From CAXTTV01 sp964247295 (GTDB lineage Bacteria > Chloroflexota > Ktedonobacteria > Ktedonobacterales > Ktedonobacteraceae), in NCBI GenBank assembly GCA_964247295.1, contig CAXTTV010000035.1:1-30501 (forward strand): DNA of 30,501 nt, given 5' to 3'. The notes beneath the pieces were generated by a model. That model saw only the letters and a program-made list of their open reading frames with translations. It was not told where the DNA came from and searched no databases. A program made the position numbers and the translations under genes. Below, in pieces: positions 8,384 through 16,182 of the stretch; the first letter of the stretch is position 1; the number at the start of each line of letters is the position of its first letter.

Positions 8384-8935
8384 TTAAGGGTTTGAGACCA
8401 GCCCTTGTTGTATTAGAATAATTGTTACATCTTGAACAAAAGCCAAAGAGGTTTGCAGGGTTGCAGCAATCTCTTGTAAAGAGCGTTGGCCATCGATAAG
8501 TCGATATATTTGCATATAATCGTGGCTTAAACGAGGGTTGGAAAGGGCAACATGAGAGAAAAATTTATGAGGATCAGTGAAAGAGACGCGTTCGGGCTTC
8601 GATCCGCCAAACAGGGAATTGGGATGAAACAGCGTCTGAGGTGCGAAAGGCGACCTTTCTTGTGGAATAGGTAGAGGCGTGGGCTGAGATTGTAGGGTAT
8701 CGGTGGTAAAGGTCCAGCTAAGTACAAGATCGTAGATAAGCCTGGAAACTTGTTCTCCAGTTGAAAATATCCGACCGCTGGTTTCACCGGTCAGTTGGAT
8801 GCTCTGATCTTTCCCATCATGTACATAAATCATCACTTGAGCTGGTTCCCCCAAAGCAATACCAGGAATATGCGCTCGCAGAATACCAGTGCTTCGGTAT
8901 TGAGAGAGCGTCTCCATCACATCTTGAAGAGTCAT
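8384..8935 (-). CDS. DUF4388 (PATAN)-like protein with C-terminal winged-helix region
   Basis: About 183 residues. The first 75 resemble a DUF4388/PATAN domain: a helix (TLQDVMETLSQYRSTGILRA), then strands including MIYVHDGKDQSIQL. These domains occur in bacterial signalling proteins. A proline-rich linker follows. The last 55 residues (QIYRLIDGQRSLQEIAATLQ, then a helix ending IQQGLV) look like a winged helix of the kind found at the end of such proteins. Neither candidate start has a good ribosome site; I prefer the ATG at 8935 to a TTG at 8947. It is the first gene of the operon with the methyltransferase (49-bp gap), and a perfect palindrome lies just upstream. The domain call is from pattern memory, so moderate. 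Confidence 0.6.
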   Translation of the reverse strand: MTLQDVMETLSQYRSTGILRAHIPGIALGEPAQVMIYVHDGKDQSIQLTGETSGRIFSTGEQVSRLIYDLVLSWTFTTDTLQSQPTPLPIPQERSPFAPQTLFHPNSLFGGSKPERVSFTDPHKFFSHVALSNPRLSHDYMQIYRLIDGQRSLQEIAATLQTSLAFVQDVTIILIQQGLVSNP

Positions 8936-8958
8936 CTGAAAATGCAATTTCAGCCGTA

Positions 8959-8974
8959 CTGTGACATATCACAG
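8959..8974. promoter_or_regulatory. Palindrome resembling a short CRP/FNR-type site
   Basis: CTGTGACATATCACAG has perfect 6-bp arms around a 4-bp centre. The TGTGA and TCACA halves are those of CRP-family sites, but the centre is 2 bp shorter than the usual N6. It lies 24 bp upstream of the chosen ATG, in a position to act as a repressor site for the operon reading left. Confidence 0.4.
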
Positions 8975-9042
8975 CTCTCCTGCTTTTTTATTATACTATA
9001 AAAAGTATTAAGTTATCTATAGGAATTATTATAACAAATGCT

Positions 9043-9089
9043 GAGTAATATGTCATGTAGTGGTGAGTAATATGTCATGTAGTGGTGAG
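9043..9089. repeat. Tandem 22-bp direct repeat, two copies plus 3 bp
   Basis: A 22-bp unit beginning GAGTAATATGTCATGTAG occurs exactly twice (9043-9064, 9065-9086), followed by the first three bases of a third copy. There is no ORF across it. It could be a regulator binding array or the relic of a transposon end of the multi-repeat kind; neither is proven. Confidence 0.85.
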
Positions 9090-9161
9090 ATTAAACCAGG
9101 TGTTTCTATTTTTGGGAATAGATGATGCTCTCCTGAAGAGGAAATGTGGGAAAGCTCGTAG

Positions 9162-9247
9162 GGCCGCTATTCAGCTCCATAATAAATGAATAATGGAGCT
9201 AGAGTATCCCTTTAGCGGCCTTCCAGTGCCAGCGACGGAAGGTCGCT
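9162..9247. repeat. Nested inverted repeats (possible terminator or RNA structure)
   Basis: Outer arms GGCCGCTA (9162-9169) and TAGCGGCC (9213-9220) enclose inner arms AGCTCCAT (9173-9180) and ATGGAGCT (9193-9200). A second small hairpin, AGCGAC with GTCGCT (9231-9247), follows. All arms are perfect. It lies just after the minus-strand VOC gene (stop at 9262) and could end its transcript, although no long T run is present. Confidence 0.6.
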
Positions 9248-9261
9248 TCATCTAATTAAGG

Positions 9262-9600
9262 CTACTGCATAAGCCCGGTGATGTTACCATCTACGTCTTT
9301 TACCCATGCAATCAACTTTCCTCCACCAACATCTGTGATCTCCTGCTGTATTTGTGCACCAGCGTCCCGAAGTAATTGCAGACTTTTCTGAATGTCATCA
9401 ACCTGACGGTAGCCGATTGGTCCCGTCATTCCCTTGCTATGACCATTGGGATCTAGACCGATCTCCTGGTCTCCAACCTTAAAGCCGATGTAATAGGCTC
9501 CATCAACGTAGGGTTCTACTCCTAAAAGCTGGCTGTAGAACTTTTTTGCTTGACTGAGATCTTTGACTGGATAGACAAATAATTTGATATCTTGACTCAA
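9262..9600 (-). CDS. VOC family protein (glyoxalase/bleomycin-resistance-like)
   Basis: A 112-residue single-unit VOC protein. The start is read as the TTG at 9600, because AAGGAGG lies exactly 6 bases before it; the ATG at 9621 would add seven odd residues (MRRRRRF) ahead of the conserved opening DIKLFVYPVKDLSQAKKFYS. Later landmarks are LLGVEPYVD, YYIGFKVGDQEIGLD, and the closing WVKDVDGNITGLMQ, typical of small VOC proteins in actinobacteria and Chloroflexota. The closing half keeps the pattern of a strand rich in D and G before the final hydrophobic residue. Ligand and reaction are unknown; it stands as a single gene. Confidence 0.87.
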   Translation of the reverse strand: MSQDIKLFVYPVKDLSQAKKFYSQLLGVEPYVDGAYYIGFKVGDQEIGLDPNGHSKGMTGPIGYRQVDDIQKSLQLLRDAGAQIQQEITDVGGGKLIAWVKDVDGNITGLMQ

Positions 9601-9694
9601 GAACCGCCTCCTTCTTCTCATTTCTCAATGACGTGAAAGTGGGAATGATATGCAAAGAGCAACGTGGATTATCCGTCAAACCACTTATCAATAA

Positions 9695-10608
9695 CTACGA
9701 TAGATCCTGAACAAAGTTGTGGATGGCAGCCGGGACCAATCTATGTCCGGTACTGGAAATATGGTCCGCGCCTTGGATCGCCAGTAACTGCGCGTGGGGG
9801 ATCTTTCCCGTGAGTAGTTCGGTCTGGCTAAAGGGGATATCGATATCTCTGGTTCCGTGAATGATTAATATTGGCATTGCGAGATCCTCAAAAGGATACG
9901 CCCGTTGCTTTGCAAACTGGCGCATATCATTCTTATAGCCATTCGATCCAGTTGTATCATGACCAGGGTCGATATGAACGCGCTGGTAGTGCCTAGCCCC
10001 GGAATCGGCCTTAAAATGCTTGAGGCGAGGTAGAGGAAGGGATCGGTAACGATGATCCGGTCGAGGATCTGTTTAAGTGTGCGTTGAAGTGGTGGTAATC
10101 CGGTGTAGAGTAGATCCTCATGATAGTCTTGAATCACTGCGGAGTAGAGGACCAGACCCCGGCAGTGATCCTTGTAACGCAGGGCAAATTCCAGTCCTGT
10201 CGGGCCCCCACCGGAAAGCGCGATAACAATCGCTTGTTTAATCTGAAGGGTGTCCAGTAGGGCCGCGCAAAGATCGGCCTGTTGAGCGGGAGTCGCGCCA
10301 CTGCTCAGGGGCGTCCGACGATATCCCGGTCGCGAGATGGTTAGCGTTGTATGTCCTTGAAGATTAATAAAGCGGGCAAGCGCCAGCGCATGATCATAAC
10401 CGCCGGGGCTGCCATGTAGCAGAAGCACCGCCGGCCCATTCCCTTCTTTATAGTATTCGACGGGCCCACAGGCAGTCTCAATAATCTGGCTTTCTGTCTG
10501 TAGCCGTTGCTTTTGCTGCTTGAGCCATAATCTATAGTTCAGGCTGATGAGCCAGCCTCCGGTTATCAACATAGCTCCCCAGGTCAGCCATGTTTTGATT
10601 GTTTTCAT
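9695..10608 (-). pseudogene. Alpha/beta hydrolase with N-terminal membrane anchor, interrupted by a -1 frameshift
   Basis: The N-terminal part (from ATG 10608, chosen over 10647 for its AAAGG upstream) carries a TM anchor (residues 7-24), the oxyanion loop LLLHGSPGG, and the nucleophile elbow ALSGGGPTG with Ser132. The C-terminal part is in another frame and carries the acid in IIHGTRDID and the catalytic His in GADHIS. Reading the second frame upstream gives GARHYQRVHIDPGHDTTG joining on to RPIPG of the first frame, so one base is missing near the CCCC run at 9997-10000. The repaired protein would have about 304 residues, normal for the family. Either a real mutation or a homopolymer error explains it. 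The substrate is unknown. Confidence 0.85.
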
Positions 10609-10808
10609 ACTAGAGTAAGCCTTTCTTCTACTATATATACGAAGCATTTATCTTTTTCTTAGACGGCGTGTTACTGGCGATCTGGCGTCAGCGCAACCAC
10701 CACTAATCGCACTGATTTTCGTTTATTATTTAATCAGGCTAAAGGTTGTCCGCTTATTATGTTACACTTTGAACAGAAGTTGAACGATATGAAAGGACGA
10801 ATATCACA

Positions 10809-11297
10809 ATGCCTGAGTTACCGATAAATATACTGCCTTTTTACCAGGGATGGGAAGAGTATCAGGACAAATTAATAGAAGCATTAAAGCCTCTAACTCT
10901 TGAACAGCTTGCCCTACGGCCAGCTCCTCATCTGCGTTCGATCGGGGAGAATGCGGCGCATATTGTGGCCACCCGTGTCGCCTGGTTTTATTTTTTTATG
11001 GGGGTGGGCGATCCATCTCTCGCGCCTATAGATCAGTGGGATCAGGATGGCGCACCTGCTCGTACCAGTGCTGAACTGGTAGAAGGTTTTCAGACGACCT
11101 GGACGATGATTGACGATGCTCTGAAATCTTGGACCCCTGCGGATCTAGAGTATGTTTTTGAGGAGACCCGGCAGGGTAAGTTGTATCAGCGTACTCGGGG
11201 CTGGGTCGTCTGGCACATGGTTGAGCACGATCTCCATCATGGCGGTGAGATCTCTTTCACGCTGGGCACGAACAATCTGAAAGCCCCTGACCTGTAA
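10809..11297 (+). CDS. DinB family protein (DfsB-like four-helix metalloprotein)
   Basis: A 162-residue protein of the DinB/YfiT superfamily, four-helix bundles that bind a divalent metal through three histidines. Visible ligand candidates are His50 (region NAAHIV) and the HxxxHDLHHGGE block near residues 136-144 (WHMVEHDLHHGGE). Many members act as thiol-dependent S-transferases or are linked with stress response, but most are of unknown function. The ATG is preceded by GAAAGGA ten bases upstream. It is a single gene, convergent with the glycosidase at 11364 and divergent from the broken hydrolase. Confidence 0.88.
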   Translation: MPELPINILPFYQGWEEYQDKLIEALKPLTLEQLALRPAPHLRSIGENAAHIVATRVAWFYFFMGVGDPSLAPIDQWDQDGAPARTSAELVEGFQTTWTMIDDALKSWTPADLEYVFEETRQGKLYQRTRGWVVWHMVEHDLHHGGEISFTLGTNNLKAPDL

Positions 11298-11363
11298 ATC
11301 TTATCAAAAATTTCTTATAGTCTATATATAAGGAAGAAAGGTTCTTTGATACTCAAAGGTTTC

Positions 11364-12644
11364 CTAAAAAATGTCTATTAGCCTGATGAAATAAAGCATG
11401 GCGGCGGCGGTCCAGGCCTGGGTGCCGCTTCCATAAAAATAATCTGCCAGTAGCCATTCTTGATCTATGTGGGGAGATCTCACGAGTCGTGATGGCAGGA
11501 CACTATAGACTTCGATCGGGGTTCCAAAGATCTCGATGCCGTTTAGAACTCTCTCGCCAATCTCACGCGCGATTTCTGGATAGCCATACCGGCTCAGGCC
11601 GATCGCGACAATCGCGTTATCAAAGGGCCAGACGGTCCCGCTGTGGTAGGCAGTTGGATTGTAGAAGGCCGCTTGATCCGATAAACAGCGCACCCCCCAG
11701 GGTGTCAGCATGTCTGGCTGTTGAAAGCGCTTTGCTATCAGCTCCGCCTCTTTTTTTGTGAGCATTCCGCAATAAAGCAGATGGCCTGGATTCGAGGAAA
11801 CCACGGGGATCGGTTGCTTTTGTCCATCCAGGGCCATCGCTGGGAACTGTTGATCCTCTAGCCAGAAGCCGCTCAAGCCGGAGTTAAGACCTCTCATTCG
11901 TTTCTGAACCTCTTGCTCGCGTTCGACGGTCAAGCTATCGCGCTTGCGGGCAAGATGCAGATAGCCTTGATAGGCGCTCCAGGCGTACCCCTGCATTTCG
12001 ATCCAGGTCAGTGGATATGAGGGGACGGAGACCCCTTTCCCCCAGACTGAGTCATTGCTATCCTTCCAGGCCTGATTGATCAGCCCTCGCCCATCGGGAT
12101 TTCTGCGCGCGTACTCCACCCGACCATCCTGGTCCAGATCCGACCAGTCCAGCATCCAATTCAAAGCCGCCTCCACAGAGGGCCAGAGCCTCTCCAACAG
12201 CCCTCGATCGTCAAAAATATCTATAGCTCGGGCTACCGTCATTAAGTAGAGAAAAGTGGAATCGAAGGAACCATAATAGCGGCCCCCGACCAGGGGGAAG
12301 CCCCCAGCGATTACACGTTCTGGGACTACATCCCAGAATTCGTGGATAATCTTGCCCGGCTGCTCCTCGTTAAAATCGTTGACGATTGTCCCCTGTAAGC
12401 TTGCTAATCCTGTTAAAACAATTTCAGTTAAATCTCGTAGCCAGAGGGAAAGGTCCTGATCAGGCCCGAATGGATGAAGAGAGAGGGTTTCAAGGGCCAG
12501 GAACAGGCTCCAGAGGGAGTCGCGGCCAAAGATCGCGTGGAAGCGGCCCTCTTTACTGCTGGCCGCCAATCCCAGAGGGGATTGCAGGGCCTGAAGCGTC
12601 AGGTATCCCTGCTTCCATAAGATCTCACGTTTTGATATCTGCAT
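11364..12644 (-). CDS. Amylo-alpha-1,6-glucosidase / GDE-type six-hairpin glycosidase
   Basis: A 426-residue (alpha/alpha)6-barrel glycosidase related to the C-terminal catalytic domain of glycogen debranching enzyme. Landmarks are the N-terminal AIFGRDSLWSLFLAL, typical of this group, then GGRYYGSFDSTFLYL, the acidic stretch WSDLDQDGRVEY, WKDSNDSVW, and the closing YHSGTVWPFDNAI. In this family acidic residues of the GRD and KDS regions line the active site. It lacks the N-terminal beta domain of full GDE proteins, so it is a short form with perhaps another oligosaccharide as substrate. GGAGGG lies 4 bases before the ATG. It is divergent from lacI and may belong to the same sugar block, but no perfect lacI-type palindrome sits next to its start. 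Confidence 0.86.
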   Translation of the reverse strand: MQISKREILWKQGYLTLQALQSPLGLAASSKEGRFHAIFGRDSLWSLFLALETLSLHPFGPDQDLSLWLRDLTEIVLTGLASLQGTIVNDFNEEQPGKIIHEFWDVVPERVIAGGFPLVGGRYYGSFDSTFLYLMTVARAIDIFDDRGLLERLWPSVEAALNWMLDWSDLDQDGRVEYARRNPDGRGLINQAWKDSNDSVWGKGVSVPSYPLTWIEMQGYAWSAYQGYLHLARKRDSLTVEREQEVQKRMRGLNSGLSGFWLEDQQFPAMALDGQKQPIPVVSSNPGHLLYCGMLTKKEAELIAKRFQQPDMLTPWGVRCLSDQAAFYNPTAYHSGTVWPFDNAIVAIGLSRYGYPEIAREIGERVLNGIEIFGTPIEVYSVLPSRLVRSPHIDQEWLLADYFYGSGTQAWTAAAMLYFIRLIDIF

Positions 12645-12833
12645 ATAACCCTCCTCTACGGAAAAGGTTCTTAAAAAGAAGCATACACGGAAATAATGAT
12701 ATTAGCAAGTGATAAAAGTTCGCGATTCTTCACATTTTTTTAATCTTTCCAGCTTCTTGATATTTGGCAGGTTAAAAAGAAATGGGATACAATAAATGAG
12801 ATTTTAAGTTTATAGGTTTATTAATGCATTAAG

Positions 12834-12843
12834 AAAACGTTTT
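12834..12843. promoter_or_regulatory. AAAACGTTTT palindrome in the divergent region
   Basis: A 10-bp palindrome with the central CG pair typical of LacI-family operators lies between the two divergent genes, 17 bp upstream of the lacI -35. It differs from the ACAACGTTG sites elsewhere, so it is only a possible secondary site. Confidence 0.3.
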
Positions 12844-12859
12844 GTAACGCATACCCTTG

Positions 12860-12888
12860 TTGACATATGGTAAAAAGGATATTATAGT
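12860..12888 (+). promoter_or_regulatory. Sigma70-like promoter of lacI
   Basis: A perfect -35 TTGACA (12860-12865) is followed by a 17-bp spacer and TATAGT (12883-12888). Transcription should begin near 12895, inside the operator palindrome. Confidence 0.75.
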
Positions 12889-12892
12889 CTTG

Positions 12893-12906
12893 TTACAACG
12901 TTGCAA
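12893..12906. promoter_or_regulatory. LacI-family operator O1 (TTACAACGTTGCAA)
   Basis: It differs by one base from the perfect palindrome TTACAACGTTGTAA found before the importer genes. It overlaps the predicted start of transcription of lacI, so it should autorepress the lacI-GH2 transcript. It also overlaps a TTG at 12901, which argues for the downstream GTG as the lacI start. Confidence 0.75.
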
Positions 12907-12936
12907 AAATTGTTTTATGTGAAGGTTGAGGAAGCT

Positions 12937-13986
12937 GTGACAACCACTCTTAAAGATGTGGCGCGGAAGGCCGGCGTCTCAATTAAAACTGTCTCTAACG
13001 TTGTGCATGGAAAGATTCACGTGACGGAGGAGAGGCGGACGCGTGTTCAGGCGGCGATTAATGAGCTGAATTATCAGCCCAATCTGCCGGCACGGTTTCT
13101 GCGAAAGGGTCGGGTGGGAATTATCGCCCTGGCGATCCCAGAACTCAGCAATGCCTATTTCTCAGATCTGGGTAACGCGATTATTGCCAGTGCTCGTGAG
13201 CGCTGCTATACGGTGCTTTTAGAGCAAACAGGGGGTGATCGGGAGCAGGAGGCTCAGATTGTGAGGGGGTTTCGCTCGCATCTGATTGACGGGGTAATTC
13301 TCAGTTCTCTTGCTTTAGAGGCCAGCGATATTCCCGTGGGCGACGAGCGAATCCCAATTGTCTTGCTTGGCGAACGCTTACTCAACGCGCCGGTTGACCA
13401 TGTTGTCATTGATAACGTTGGGGCGGCCTACGAAGCCACACGGCACCTTATTCAACTGGGCCGGAAACGGATCGCGGTCATCGGAGCTCAGGAAACCCCT
13501 TCTACCCAGACTGCGCAGTTACGACTTCGGGGATATATAGAGGCTATGAGCGAAGCGGGCTTGCCGATAGACCAGAGCCTCATTATGAAAACGGATGCCT
13601 ACGGTCGTTTGTATGGTTGGCAGGCGATGCATCAACTTTTAGCATTATCCCAACCCCTGAATGCCGTTTTCTGTTTTAACGATCTGATGGCTCTGGGAGC
13701 GATGCGGGCGCTGCAAGAGGTTGGGCTCCGCATCCCTGAAGATGTGGCGCTTGTGGGGTTTGATGATATTGAAGATAGCCGCTTCGCTGTACCTTCTCTT
13801 ACGACCATTTCGCCCGATAAAAAGGCGATCAGTAGTATTGCCGTGAATTTTCTGCTGGATCGGATCGAGGGTATACGCTCCAATCAGCCCGAGTATATTG
13901 AGGTCGCGCATCGTCTGATCCCACGTGAGAGTACGTTAGGCCGGGAGGCCAGCTCTCCTAAAGAGGTAATGGTGCCATATCTTTAG
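12937..13986 (+). CDS. LacI family transcriptional regulator of the sugar operon
   Basis: A 349-residue repressor. Residues 4-50 are the helix-turn-helix (TLKDVARKAGVSIKTVSNVV) and hinge helix (LPARFLRKGR); residues 58-340 are a periplasmic-binding-like sugar domain, with landmarks IPIVLLGERL, RKRIAVIG, AVFCFNDLMALGAMRAL and VALVGFDDIEDSRFAVPSLT. I chose the GTG at 12937, with GAGG just upstream, over the TTG at 12901 because the latter lies in the operator. Matching palindromes lie at its own promoter and twice at the importer promoter, so it likely senses the imported sugar or its breakdown product and controls lacI, the GH2 gene and the ABC genes. The GH2 gene follows after 31 bp. Confidence 0.93.
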   Translation: MTTTLKDVARKAGVSIKTVSNVVHGKIHVTEERRTRVQAAINELNYQPNLPARFLRKGRVGIIALAIPELSNAYFSDLGNAIIASARERCYTVLLEQTGGDREQEAQIVRGFRSHLIDGVILSSLALEASDIPVGDERIPIVLLGERLLNAPVDHVVIDNVGAAYEATRHLIQLGRKRIAVIGAQETPSTQTAQLRLRGYIEAMSEAGLPIDQSLIMKTDAYGRLYGWQAMHQLLALSQPLNAVFCFNDLMALGAMRALQEVGLRIPEDVALVGFDDIEDSRFAVPSLTTISPDKKAISSIAVNFLLDRIEGIRSNQPEYIEVAHRLIPRESTLGREASSPKEVMVPYL

Positions 13987-14017
13987 TGTGTGCCTGTGAA
14001 TGTTTGCGAGGTAGCCT

Positions 14018-15808
14018 GTGCAAAAGATCAATGATGAGGGATTACATCCACGTCCCCAGCTTGCTCGTACGAATTGGACCGATCTGACAGGCCTCTGGGG
14101 TTTCGCGCACGATGACGCGAGCCAGGGTCTGGCTGAGAATTGGAAGGGTCGTGAAGATGTCTTTACAGGGATGATCACGGTTCCTTTTCCTCCAGAGTCA
14201 CGAGCCAGCGGTATTCACGATCCCGGTTTCCATCCGGTTGTCTGGTATCGGCGGACCTTTAATCGACCTGACGATCTGGGGGATCGCCATCTAGTTCTCC
14301 ATTGTGGCGCGATCGATTATTTTGCTCAAGTCTGGGTGAATGGGCAACTGGTCGCCGAACATGAGGGCGGCCAGACACCCTTCTCAGCCGATATCTCTTC
14401 CGCCCTGACATCCGAGGGCGAGCAGACGATTGTCATTCGGGCCGAAGATCCTCCGCTCGATCTAGAACAGCCACGTGGAAAACAAGATTGGCATGAGCAG
14501 CCGCATGTGGTTTGGTACCATCGCACAAGTGGGGTCTGGCAGCCGATCTGGTTGGAGGCTGTGGCCTCTACGCATATCACCAGAGTCCACTGGACGCCCG
14601 ATCTGCCTAAGCATTCTTTGGGGCTTGCTATCCGATTACAACGTGGGAATACCCGTCCGGTACGCGTGCGAGTGCGCCTGCATGTACGCGGCGAACAGAT
14701 CCTTGAGGACATCTACACCATCAAGGGCAGCGAGAGCCAGAGGCAAATCCCGCTGGATCAGATCGGCTTTGTCTTTGAGGATTCCTTGCTCTGGACGCCT
14801 GAGATGCCCAATCTGATTGATGCGACGCTCACTGTATTGGACGAAGAGCAAGAGATAGATGAGGTTCAGAGCTATCTTGGTCTGCGCTCCGTCGGTTTTG
14901 AAAGCAACCGCTTTAAACTTAATAACCGCGATTACTATCTACGCCTGGTTCTGGAGCAAGGTTATTGGCCGGAGTCGCATCTGGCGGCCCCCAGCGTGGA
15001 GGCGATGAAGCGCGAGATTGAACTGGTAAAAGAGCTGGGCTTCAATGGTATCCGCATTCATCAGAAAGTGGAGGACCCCCGCTTCCTTTACTGGTGTGAT
15101 CGCCTGGGCCTGCTGGTCTGGGGAGAGATTGGGAACGCCTACACCTTCTCTACAACCGCTGTCCAGCGTTTGACGCGCGAGTGGCTGGAGATTATCGAGC
15201 GGGACTACAGCCATCCCTCGATTGTAGCCTGGGTGCCAATTAATGAAAGCTGGGGCGTTCCCAATCTGCCGCATGATCCGTCTCAACGACATTTTACTCA
15301 GGCTCTGTACCATTTGCTGAAATCTATGGATCGTACCCGCCCGGTTATCGATAATGAGGGCTGGGAACATATTGTCACCGATATCTATGGCGTTCACGAC
15401 TACACCTTTGAGGGTGAGAAGCTTACACAGCGCTATGGAGATTGGGAGGCGATTGAGCGTTCTTGTCGCGATGGTGTTCTGAATTGGAAAGATTTCTCGA
15501 TCACTGGTTTCCCGTATAAGGGGCAGCCCTTTATGCTCACCGAATTTGGGGGACTCAGCTATCGTCCGGGACCAGATCAAGAGTGGTTTGGATATGGTAC
15601 GGTCGCCTCTGGCGAAGAGTATATCACGAAGTATCGTGAATTGCTGAATGCCGTCTGGGCGAGCACTGCTATCTCCGGCTTCTGTTACACTCAACTCACC
15701 GATACGGAGCAGGAGACCAATGGTTTGCTGACCGAGAAGCGGGAGCCCAAATTTGATATTAAATTGTTGAGCGTGATTACCCGCCATGTAGAAGAAAAGA
15801 ACGCGTAA
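14018..15808 (+). CDS. GH2 beta-glycosidase (beta-galactosidase/glucuronidase/mannosidase-like)
   Basis: A 596-residue retaining glycosidase, probably cytoplasmic as no signal peptide is seen. Domain order: N-terminal jelly-roll sugar-binding domain (about 20-185, with WYRRTF and VWVNGQLVAEHEGG), an immunoglobulin-like domain (about 190-295), and the TIM barrel (about 300-590). The acid/base is Glu410 in VPINESWG; the nucleophile is Glu509 in LTEFGG. The barrel also keeps FNGIRIHQK and DRLGLLVWGE. It starts at a GTG with GAGG six bases upstream. It is shorter than LacZ, so beta-galactosidase is not assured; mannosides or glucuronides fit as well. Operon with lacI, thus acting on the sugar imported by the downstream ABC system. 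Confidence 0.92.
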   Translation: MQKINDEGLHPRPQLARTNWTDLTGLWGFAHDDASQGLAENWKGREDVFTGMITVPFPPESRASGIHDPGFHPVVWYRRTFNRPDDLGDRHLVLHCGAIDYFAQVWVNGQLVAEHEGGQTPFSADISSALTSEGEQTIVIRAEDPPLDLEQPRGKQDWHEQPHVVWYHRTSGVWQPIWLEAVASTHITRVHWTPDLPKHSLGLAIRLQRGNTRPVRVRVRLHVRGEQILEDIYTIKGSESQRQIPLDQIGFVFEDSLLWTPEMPNLIDATLTVLDEEQEIDEVQSYLGLRSVGFESNRFKLNNRDYYLRLVLEQGYWPESHLAAPSVEAMKREIELVKELGFNGIRIHQKVEDPRFLYWCDRLGLLVWGEIGNAYTFSTTAVQRLTREWLEIIERDYSHPSIVAWVPINESWGVPNLPHDPSQRHFTQALYHLLKSMDRTRPVIDNEGWEHIVTDIYGVHDYTFEGEKLTQRYGDWEAIERSCRDGVLNWKDFSITGFPYKGQPFMLTEFGGLSYRPGPDQEWFGYGTVASGEEYITKYRELLNAVWASTAISGFCYTQLTDTEQETNGLLTEKREPKFDIKLLSVITRHVEEKNA

Positions 15809-15835
15809 AATCAGCTTAAGGAAGTTACACAGGGA

Positions 15836-15865
15836 TTGACAAGCCTATAGATTACATGGTACAAA
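15836..15865 (+). promoter_or_regulatory. Promoter of the ABC importer operon
   Basis: A perfect -35 TTGACA (15836-15841) is followed after 18 bp by TACAAA (15860-15865), which matches four of six positions. The first operator begins 3 bp after this -10, so repression at the start of transcription is expected. Confidence 0.6.
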
Positions 15866-15867
15866 TA

Positions 15868-15881
15868 TTACAACGTTGTAA
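15868..15881. promoter_or_regulatory. LacI-family operator O2 (TTACAACGTTGTAA)
   Basis: A perfect 14-bp palindrome with central CG at the predicted start of transcription of the importer operon. It is the same motif as at 12893-12906 and 15909-15920. Confidence 0.82.
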
Positions 15882-15908
15882 CGCGTTGTTTTTCCCGTGA
15901 TTCATTTA

Positions 15909-15920
15909 TACAACGTTGTA
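15909..15920. promoter_or_regulatory. LacI-family operator O3 (TACAACGTTGTA)
   Basis: A perfect 12-bp palindrome whose centre is 40 bp downstream of O2, close to four helical turns, so two repressor dimers would lie on the same face of the DNA. The rest of the leader (15921-16182) has no other feature I can name. Confidence 0.8.
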
Positions 15921-16182
15921 ATATTTTGGGAAGACGTTTAACCTGTATACTGATCCAGTCAATGTTGATTGGCAAGAGGTGCAAGATGTCACATAATTCC
16001 TCTTTTTTTGTTCTTCCATCAATCACTGCCTCATTGTGGTTTTTTATCCCGTAACACGTTAGCTGTTGTCCTTTCTACTTTGTTCCTCTTTGATTTGAAA
16101 AGAGGATTTGTAGGTATGGTATCAGGTTTATGTATGGTGGATAACACTGATGTGTAGAACGCATCGAAGGAGGATTGATCTG

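Noticed and set aside
9043..9089. Possible CRISPR array
   Set aside because: Only two copies, directly adjacent with no spacers, and no cas genes nearby.
11344..11358. Small hairpin CTTTGA-TAC-TCAAAG between the convergent DinB and GDE-type genes
   Set aside because: Stem of only 6 AT-rich pairs with no T run; too weak to call a terminator.
14939..15787. 282-codon open frame antisense to the GH2 gene
   Set aside because: It lies wholly within a strongly supported GH2 coding sequence, has no recognisable domain, and is a codon-bias shadow.
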